Assembly: GCA_963576785.1 (NCBI GenBank)
Contig: OY756142.1
Span: 1,612,001 to 1,676,000 of the forward strand
Direction: 5' to 3'
Length of the DNA stretch: 64,000 bases
From: Chlorophyllum brunneum
Lineage: Eukaryota; Basidiomycota; Agaricomycetes; Agaricales; Agaricaceae
The notes under the pieces: generated by a model
Databases searched by the model: none
The model's input: only the letters and a program-made list of their open reading frames with translations
Told to the model about the DNA's origin: nothing
Shown here: one piece after another, positions 58,453 through 64,000 of the stretch
Position numbering within the stretch: position 1 is the first letter of the stretch
Layout of the letters: every line of letters begins with the position of its first letter
Made by a program: the position numbers and the translations under genes

Positions 58453-58466
58453 TTCTAGCCCATCCC
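58453..58466. repeat. Right target-site duplication of LINE E
   Basis: Exact copy of 57614-57627. Confidence 0.92.
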
Positions 58467-58680
58467 TCTAACATGACTTGATCAGTTTTATGCTTTATTA
58501 AGGCTTCCTTATATGGGTTCATAGCTTGAACAGTGCAGTGGTACAGATCTGATTGCTAATTAAGTCTATTTTTAGACTACAATCTCTTCTCCTATCTCCA
58601 TAATACTTAGCTTCATCCCCATTCTCTCTGGTATTGCCAATTATAATGAGTAAGCAGACTGGATGTAGGACACCCTTGTA

Positions 58681-59220
58681 TTGGTCTCTGCTGATGGAAC
58701 TTCTGTTATTGGTGATAAGTTCTTGCTGACACTACTATCGCAAATACATACTCTTGTCCCCGCCTATGCAATTATCCCCTCTCCTATAGGGCAGGAGGTA
58801 ATTGAACATGCTGTATGCATCCAGATGCACTGGGTGGTTTACTCAATTATTAAAAGTAAACTTCCTGCCAAGATGATCAAAGGGAATCTCCCTGATATGA
58901 ACAGCATGTGGGTACATCTTTGCACTAGATATGGCCCAGAGTCCATCTCTAGCCTTTATTCGAAGTATGTCAAGACAATCCACTTCTGGCTCCATCCAAA
59001 TGAGGACCCCTCTGGCCTGATTGCTAGGCTTGCTGTTCTCTATGAATAGCTTAATACTAATGGCAATTGTGCCATCCCAAAGATCATCAAAGCAATGACC
59101 CTTTTTTCTGGCATTCCAAATACCTGGAACATCATAACTCCCTTCTTAACAGTAAACACCCAGATCCCGGCCATTATCTTTGCATTGGTCCATGGAGCAA
59201 TTATGAACCACTAGTCAATA
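58681..59220 (+). pseudogene. Copia gag remains
   Basis: Open from 58681 to 59049 (GDKFLLTLLSQIHTLV, MIKGNLPDMNSMWVHLCTRYG), then stops. It resembles the copia gag polypeptide region (UBN2-like). No intact CCHC knuckle is seen. Confidence 0.6.
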
Positions 59221-60499
59221 CTCAAAGTGAACCAGTCAGTAAACAAATTTACTGGTGTGAAATCACAAGACATGCCCCCTTGCTATCAGGGACAGTAGTA
59301 GCAGTAGCAGCACAGTTCCCCACAGAAGCAGCAGTAGCAGCAACAGCAATCTCCATAGCAGCAGCAGTGCCAGTAGCAGCCTCAGGAGGAAGGAGAGAAG
59401 AAGAAGAGGCAACATGATGTAAGGGGTAGCAGTAAAGGCCAAGCTAATGAGGTTGATGCTGGGTAACTAGCTCCCTCCGGAAATGACACTGGGCAACCAG
59501 TATACACAATGGACTCAGTCAACTTCAGCTTTGCCAAGTTGACTACTGAACTGAAGAAGAGTACATACAGTCTTGTTACCGAAGTGTGGTCCTCCACACT
59601 TCTCCTACTTTCCCTTCTCTCATGGATGACAAATCCTGCTAAGAAGAAAACTCTGGATCCCTGGTGCCGCCCATCTTCATATGTGGCTACCAAGGTAAAA
59701 GCCTTGGATCTTTATGAGAAACACATGGGAAACACTTCCCTCTCTTGTCTAGCCTCTCCTCTGATGGCTGCCTCTATTATGGAGGTTGATGAGCTATTTG
59801 GTACCACTCCAGCAGCCAAACCAGTCGTGAGCATTCCAGCTCTAACCACTGTCAAGATGGATGAGAATGTAGTGTTGATAGGATCTGAGGACAAGAATTA
59901 CTCAGACAAAGTAATAGTAGGTAAGCTAGATCTTGCTAGCTCTTCACACAAATCTGAAGATTGCTGTAGGAGTATTATATGCATTGCTGATGTCCAAGGA
60001 GACTCTTGACTGGGTGCACAGAGTGCAATCTCAGCCAATATAGACTTTTGGATAAATAGCCAAACTAATTATGTACACAATTATGTGCAATTATGTAAAA
60101 CTTCAGAAATAATATTTTCTCCTCTGTTTTCAAGAGTGAAGAATATATGTGAAATAACACATAGCTGCAGTAGCACATGTGGATGTGTGATAAATAGGTG
60201 ACCTCATAAAATGAGCAATGAATGGCTTTTGGACTCCAGTACCTCTCTCAATATTATACCAAACAAGAGGGATCTTGTCAATGTTGTTGAAGGTTCTTTT
60301 GGATTGGCATAGATTGCAGATAGATCCACACTCTCTATCAGATCATATAGCACTGTTTATTTAGAGACAGAATTAAAACTTGAGTTTGGCAAAGTTTAGC
60401 AGCAGACCCTGCACCTTTACCCAGTATATCATATACCAAAGTTAGATATAAGACTTCTCTCAACCAGATCCATCATGGATAAAACTGGTTTGATTGCAG

Positions 60500-61485
60500 A
60501 AATGTCAAATGGAAAGACCATCATTTGTGATGTTTGTGGTAAGCTATTCCTGAGCAAATGATGTCGCTAGAGTGCTTCTTCAAACCAAGTTCACTTTGTG
60601 AACATACATATCTTGCACAATGGAGATCTTCAATTCTCTTTGGCTTTGATAAATAAGGATACCACATCTTATGATATCTGGCATCAAATATTTGCACATC
60701 CATCCAATCAGGCTCTGGGTTATGTGCCAAAACACACAGAATCTGTTCTGGTGCTTCTACCGAAGGAATAGAAGGTTTGCCCTAGTTGTGCACTTGGAAA
60801 GCTGTCAAACAAGGCCTACCATGAGAACACATCTCATGTATCCGAGATTCTTGAATTGATCCATTTGGATCTTCAGGAGCTCCCTATTATGTCTTATCAC
60901 AAATTCAAATGGGTTAAGATATTTCTTGATGACTACTCTTCCTTTGTACACATTTCCTTTTTACACAATAAATTAGATACTGTATATGCCTTCAAGGCAT
61001 ATGCTGAATTGGTGATGAACCAAATAGGCAAATGCATCAAATGGGTGTACTCTGATAATGGAAAAGAATATATGTCTCAGGAACTCAAGGACAACTTTAC
61101 TGAGAAAGAAATCCTTCATAAAACAAGTGCACCACACATTCACCAACAGAATGGGCATGCCAAATGTCTTAATCAAACACTTCTAGAAAAGGTGCAATCT
61201 ATGTAACTTAAAGCATGCCTTCTGGCTAGCTACTAGGAGTTTACATTTGATATGACTGCTCATATCTATAACAGGATACCTATGAAGCATCTGAAATGGG
61301 TCACCCCCTATAAGACATGGTTCAGAAGGAAACCTAAGGTTTCTTATCTCCGAGTGTTTAGTTGTGGAGCCTATGTATACCTTCTTAATGAGGTGCAGCA
61401 AGACAAACTTGCACCCAAATCAGGATTGATGATCTTTATTGGTTATATAGGTAATGGCAGTAACTTCAAGTTTATGTACCATTAG
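60500..61485 (+). pseudogene. Copia integrase remains
   Basis: The core includes KWVKIFLDDYSSFVHISFL, VYSDNGKEYMSQELKDNF and APHIHQQNGHAKCLNQTLLE, giving the D, D and E positions of a retroviral-type integrase. After a stop at 61204 it continues with TPYKTWFRRKPKVSYLRVFS and GAYVYL, the usual copia GKR-type extension. Confidence 0.8.
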
Positions 61486-62319
61486 TGGAACAATTCTATC
61501 TTCATCTCCTCCCATGCTGTCTTTGATGCACTCTATTTTCCCAGATATCCATCACAGTCCAAATGACAAGGCCAATTACTGTCTAATAATAGTAATTCAA
61601 ATAATCAAGATGTCTTAAATCCTCCTCCTTCTAGAGATGGATTTGTTTCAAGACCATTTGGTCCGAGTATACCACATACTAGACTACTACTACTGCTTCC
61701 TCATCCATGAACTCCTACTCCTAGTCCCAGAGAGTAGACTCTGTTGCCTCTGCCTTCTTCCTCTTCTAAAGAATCTTCTCCCAGATTATCCTATAAGGAT
61801 CTGACTCCACCTCCCTCTCCACCTATACTATCTTGGCCTCCAGAAGAAGTTAAGGTTGAGGATGATGTTGAGGAGGCTATACCTACACCTAATCCATGTG
61901 CTGATAACTGGGCTCCTATATCCATTCTGGAAGGGATCTTTATTCTCCATCCAGACATCGAGGCACTGAAAAAACTTCATGATTGAACTACTCTTCAGGT
62001 TCCACAAAAAGAAGGAAACATCTATGGCAACTGCCAACACCTGAAGGACATCCTTAGGGACTATGAAAGGTACAAGCCTTTCAGTCAGCCAAGATGAGGA
62101 CAATAGAATCCTAGCTGACCTAATGCCCCTCCAGGGCTTGGTGATTGCATTCTAGAAGAAAATAAGTATGTGCCTAATAGGCTGCAACCTCCCTTGCCAG
62201 CATATGAGCAGAACATTGATATTGATTTGCCCATGCTTGAGCTGAGTGAGGAAGAGCTTTGCTGATTAATTTGCAAAGGTGGTATAAAATTAATCTATTA
62301 CTGCCTTTCTAAGGCTAGT

Positions 62320-63700
62320 ATGACTTCTCCATCACCACAGCTAGTCCAATTTTGGGACCTTACCAAGTTGCCACCTACTGAGCATGACAAATGGCTTAAG
62401 ACATGCCTTGAAAAGTTCAATGTGCTCAGAAAACACAACATGTACAAGTTAGTAGACTGTCCTACCAAGGGTATTAATGTTGTTAAAAATAGATGGGTTT
62501 TCAACACTAAGTTAGACAGTTATCACCATACCTGACTAGTGGCAAAAGGTTTCTCACAGAAGGAAGGTCTTGACTACAATAAGCTTTTCTCTCCAGTTAT
62601 CTGCTACAAAACTTCTTGTCTCTTATTCTCCTTAGCAGCAGTCAAAGATTGGGATATCAAAAGCATTAACATAAAAACCACCTATTTATATGGTGATCTG
62701 GATGAAGAAATCTTTATGGAACAACCAAAAGGATTGACACTTGGACAAAATAAAGTGTGGAGGTTACAAAAAGTATTGTACAGCCTTAAGCAAGCTGGCT
62801 TGGCTTGGTGGCATGTGATAATGAAGTCACTGCTTGCCATGGGTTTCAAGTGATCTCTATCTAATGCTGAAGTATATTATAATCGCTGTCCAAAGACTGG
62901 CTTGATTATGAGTCTATGTCAACAATGTTGTCTTTATGGGCAAGAAGTGCCCCTTCTATTATAAAATGAAGAAAAACTTCATGGAACGATGGGAATATCA
63001 TAGCCTTAGAGAAACTACCAAGTTTCTCAGCATGACTATCTTATAAGACTGGAAGAACAAGTAGTTCTATGTTGATCAGATTTCATATCTTGATAAGGTC
63101 CTTGCTAAATTTGGTATTACCGCAAGGCTGACTCAAACACCTCTTCTAGCAAGATGTGCCTTCCTGCCCTACAAGGGTACTGTTGACCCTGAGTTCTACC
63201 AGAAGTACTAACAACTTGTTGGATCCCTGATGTATCTCATGATTGGCTCATAACCTGATATTGCTTATGCCATTGTAAAACTCAGTCAGCAGATGGCTAG
63301 TCTGTCAGAAGAACATTACAAGTATGGTTTATACTTATGCTACTACCTTCTGAGTATACAATGCTATTGCCTTGTCTTTAATGGGCAATCAAAGAAGTCC
63401 ATTCAAGACTTCTCTGATTCTGACTTTGCAGGATGTCTTGCTACATACAAGTCTACTTCTGGCAATTTAGTTCTGTTTGCTAATAGACTAGTTTCTTAGT
63501 TGAGTCGCTAACAAGCCACCATGGTATTGTCTATCACAGAAGCCAAGTATGTCACTATGTGCAAGACATCTTGTCAATTTATCAGCTACTAGGTGAGATT
63601 GGGTTCGAACAGCCTACTCCACATCTCATGTGTGACAATTTGGGATTAATCTTCTGGGCTTCTAACCCGGTTGTTGAACATTAATCTAAATATGTCACAA
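62320..63700 (+). pseudogene. Copia reverse transcriptase and RNase H remains
   Basis: RT: NVVKNRWVFNTKLDS, VAKGFSQKEGLDYNKLFSPV, DIKSINIKTTYLYGDLDEEI, MEQPKGLTLGQNKVWRLQKV and LYSLKQAGLAWW. The catalytic Y-x-D-D region (near 62920) is mutated to a VNNVVFMGKK-like reading. RNase H: DFSDSDFAGCLATYKSTSG and then SITEAKYVTMC. Stops are numerous, and GAT-to-AAT type changes have hit the active site. Confidence 0.8.
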
Positions 63701-63859
63701 TTCACTGGCATTTCATCTGCAAACTTGTTGAGACAGGCAAAATAGAACTATTTTATGTGAAGTCTAAGAAGAACCCTGCTGATATCTACACAAAAAGTTT
63801 GGATATTATTAAATTCCAACAATGTCATAATTATTTATCTATTCAGTTTGGTGCTTGAT

Positions 63860-64000
63860 TCATATTGTACTTTAAGCTAGGAAAAGTATTGTCATTTGCA
63901 CTTACTACAGCTGCATTCCATGTGACTAGCTCTTCAGTATTATTTATCTAATATTTGTCATCAAGGCTACACTCTCTAACTTACATTATGCACCATTTCC
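63860..64000. other. Sequence 3' of the copia stop
   Basis: AT-rich, no ORF. A purine tract and 3' LTR would be expected here, but no LTR start of the TGTTGA type is visible before the window ends. Confidence 0.35.

Larger units (their letters stand above)
58600..63859 (+). mobile_element. Decayed Ty1/copia element
   Basis: Copia order gag, protease, integrase, RT, RNase H on the plus strand, with many stops. Gag is at 58681-59220. A GCA/CAG-rich stretch lies at 59290-59400. A protease relic (WLLDSSTSLNI) is near 60225. Integrase spans 60500-61485, RT 62430-63050, and RNase H 63380-63700. The reading ends with a typical copia tail (KIELFYVKSKKNPADIYTKS) and a stop at 63857-63859. I could not find LTRs; the 3' LTR would lie at or beyond the window end. 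Confidence 0.85.

Noticed and set aside
58530..58560. Copia primer-binding site (TGGTACAGATCTG)
   Set aside because: It resembles an initiator-Met tRNA site only with a gap and has no visible LTR before it.
59280..59400. GCA/CAG-rich tract read as an Ala/Val-rich protein, or as a CRISPR-like repeat
   Set aside because: Low-complexity codon repeat inside the decayed copia gag region; units are 3 bp and irregular, with no spacers.
1..64000. tRNA, rRNA or CRISPR loci
   Set aside because: None recognised by eye; a tRNAscan run would be needed to exclude decayed tRNA genes.

Overview
The window looks like nuclear DNA of a filamentous basidiomycete, most likely an agaricomycete. Genes are split by many introns of about 46-71 bp with GT-AG (rarely GC-AG) borders, the proteins belong to fungal families (Zn2Cys6 factor, DEP-DEP-RGS regulator, UDP-glucuronate decarboxylase), and the transposons are Ty3/gypsy chromoviruses, Tad1-like LINEs and a Ty1/copia element. 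I cannot name the species. Gene models were assembled by hand; in each complete model the exons sum to a multiple of three with one open frame.

Region 1 (1-23,314) is a gene-dense island: a 5'-cut Zn2Cys6 transcription factor (+), nucleoporin NUP120/Nup160 (-), an unexplained 2.5 kb gap, a small unknown protein (+), a membrane-anchored cytochrome b5-like heme/steroid-binding protein (-), a Thn1/FlbA-type RGS protein (-), an unknown coiled-coil protein (+), an alpha/beta-hydrolase-fold protein whose nucleophile position is occupied by Glu (+), UXS1 (-), and bystin/ENP1 (+), which is divergent from UXS1 across only 104 bp. These genes serve nuclear transport, G-protein signalling, nucleotide-sugar synthesis and 40S ribosome assembly. 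They do not form a pathway cluster.

Region 2 (about 23,640 to the end) is a nest of transposons in layers. The oldest layer (LINE fragments F, G, H and gypsy-3) has lost almost all CpG: I see one CG between 24,001 and 27,120. Gypsy-3 (minus strand) lies in LINE H. LINE A lies inside the 3' LTR of gypsy-3 with a 13-bp target-site duplication. Gypsy-1 (294-bp LTRs, 5-bp duplication) lies inside LINE A. Gypsy-2 lies in the RNase H region of gypsy-3 and is itself cut by LINE B. LINE C lies between LINE pieces B and D, which may be one element that lost about 2.5 kb. LINE D carries a lone 572-bp LTR. LINE E is a short 3' fragment with a perfect 14-bp duplication. A decayed Ty1/copia element fills the right end. 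Every element carries stops or frameshifts, so none looks autonomous.

The most novel signals are in the chromovirus family. It has two extra ORFs between the chromodomain and the 3' LTR; one is exactly 135 codons in two strongly diverged copies. Its primer-binding site is complementary to the predicted 5' end of its own transcript (Tf1-type self-priming), and that pairing co-varies between two copies.
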